A stretch of 64,000 nucleotides of DNA from Hoeflea sp. (GTDB lineage: Bacteria; Pseudomonadota; Alphaproteobacteria; Rhizobiales; Rhizobiaceae). The stretch lies in contig NZ_JACIYP010000007.1 of the NCBI RefSeq assembly GCF_014359905.1, positions 37,071 to 101,070 of the forward strand, written 5' to 3'. Under the pieces are notes generated by a model. The model saw only the letters and a list, made by a program, of their open reading frames with translations, was not told the DNA's origin and ran no database searches. This document shows positions 63,727 through 64,000 of this stretch, piece after piece. A program made the position numbers and the translations under genes. The number at the start of each line of letters is the position of its first letter. The first letter of the stretch is position 1.

Positions 63727-63983
63727 CGCTGCTGTCCGCCATTCTGCCGGAGTTCCAACCTGCCGCCCGGTTCGCCGATGCCGCCAAAGATCTCACCGGC
63801 GCCGAACCATCGATCGATTTCGCGCTTGTTGCGCTCAGGCGCTATCTTCAACTGCCCGAAGGCGCGGCCTTCCTCCTGTTCGCCCTCGGCCGCTCGGTCG
63901 GCTGGATCGCCCACGCGCTCGAACAGCGCGCCACCGGCCAGTTGATCCGCCCCAGGGCGATCTACACCGGGCCTCGGCCGTGA
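63723..63983 (+). pseudogene. Citrate synthase C-terminal remnant
   Basis: About 86 codons match the end of citrate synthase family proteins: APLLSAILPEF, then TGAEPSIDFALVALRRYLQ, then FALGRSVGWIAHALEQ and RPRAIYTGPRP before the stop. The catalytic histidine region and everything upstream are missing, and the DNA before 63723 does not continue the family in any frame. It is a truncated gene, unless an unusual joining event lies upstream. Confidence 0.6.
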
Positions 63984-64000
63984 AGAGGCAAAAGTGCGGA

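Overview
The window is high-GC DNA with long reading frames on both strands and many 4-bp start/stop overlaps. It looks like the chromosome of a chemolithotrophy-capable alphaproteobacterium, most likely of the order Hyphomicrobiales (Rhizobiales). The support is a Paracoccus/Pseudaminobacter-type sox cluster, an Usg protein, a rhizobial-type transglutaminase-like cysteine peptidase, a DUF3422 protein, a TAXI TRAP transporter with a DUF1850 partner, and two intergenic sequences that I recognise from memory as rhizobial palindromic repeats. The genus cannot be fixed from this sequence. I saw no tRNA, rRNA, CRISPR array or complete insertion sequence.

Layout. 1-2.3 kb: molybdate uptake (modE-like regulator, modA, modB, partial modC) with a ModE-type box in front of modA. 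2.4-16.9 kb: a complete thiosulfate-oxidising sox locus. soxVWXYZABCDEF run leftwards; soxS, soxR, a first YeeE/YedE (SoxT-like) transporter and a second one run rightwards, with a SoxH-like Tat metallohydrolase between the two transporters. SoxC is a molybdoenzyme, so the mod genes next door supply its metal. 17.1-23.1 kb: urtABCDE urea ABC transporter behind a well-formed sigma-54 promoter. 23.4-29 kb: a BTLCP peptidase and an SbcD/YhaO-like nuclease plus SbcC/YhaN-like ATPase pair. The nuclease seems to start with an ATC codon.

29.2-35.3 kb: a SulP transporter and a universal stress protein, followed by a patchwork region. It holds a VIT-family transporter, two decayed copies of the usp gene, a DUF1778-GNAT toxin-antitoxin pair, and a lower-GC two-gene cassette ending in a HEPN/AbiU2-like protein. 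This is the best candidate for an undescribed system here. 35.3-42.8 kb: MaoC-phosphotransacetylase fusion, cytochrome b561 and PepSY genes; then PepSY, response regulator, histidine kinase and EptA lipid A phosphoethanolamine transferase in one operon; then two tandem small secreted paralogues. 43.3-47 kb: a TetR(CecR-like)-HlyD-ABC export operon under a 32-bp perfect palindrome.

47.2-52 kb: a tightly overlapped operon of flavin monooxygenase, BASS-family symporter and two SDR proteins, divergent from a TetR regulator. 52.0-54.6 kb: usg, then groES-groEL behind a degenerate CIRCE element. 54.6-59.7 kb: DUF3422 protein and a TAXI-TRAP transport system. 60-62 kb: a PQQ-type sugar dehydrogenase with a diheme cytochrome c. 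The right end (61.9-64 kb) carries gene remnants (WD40, citrate synthase) around a methyltransferase.
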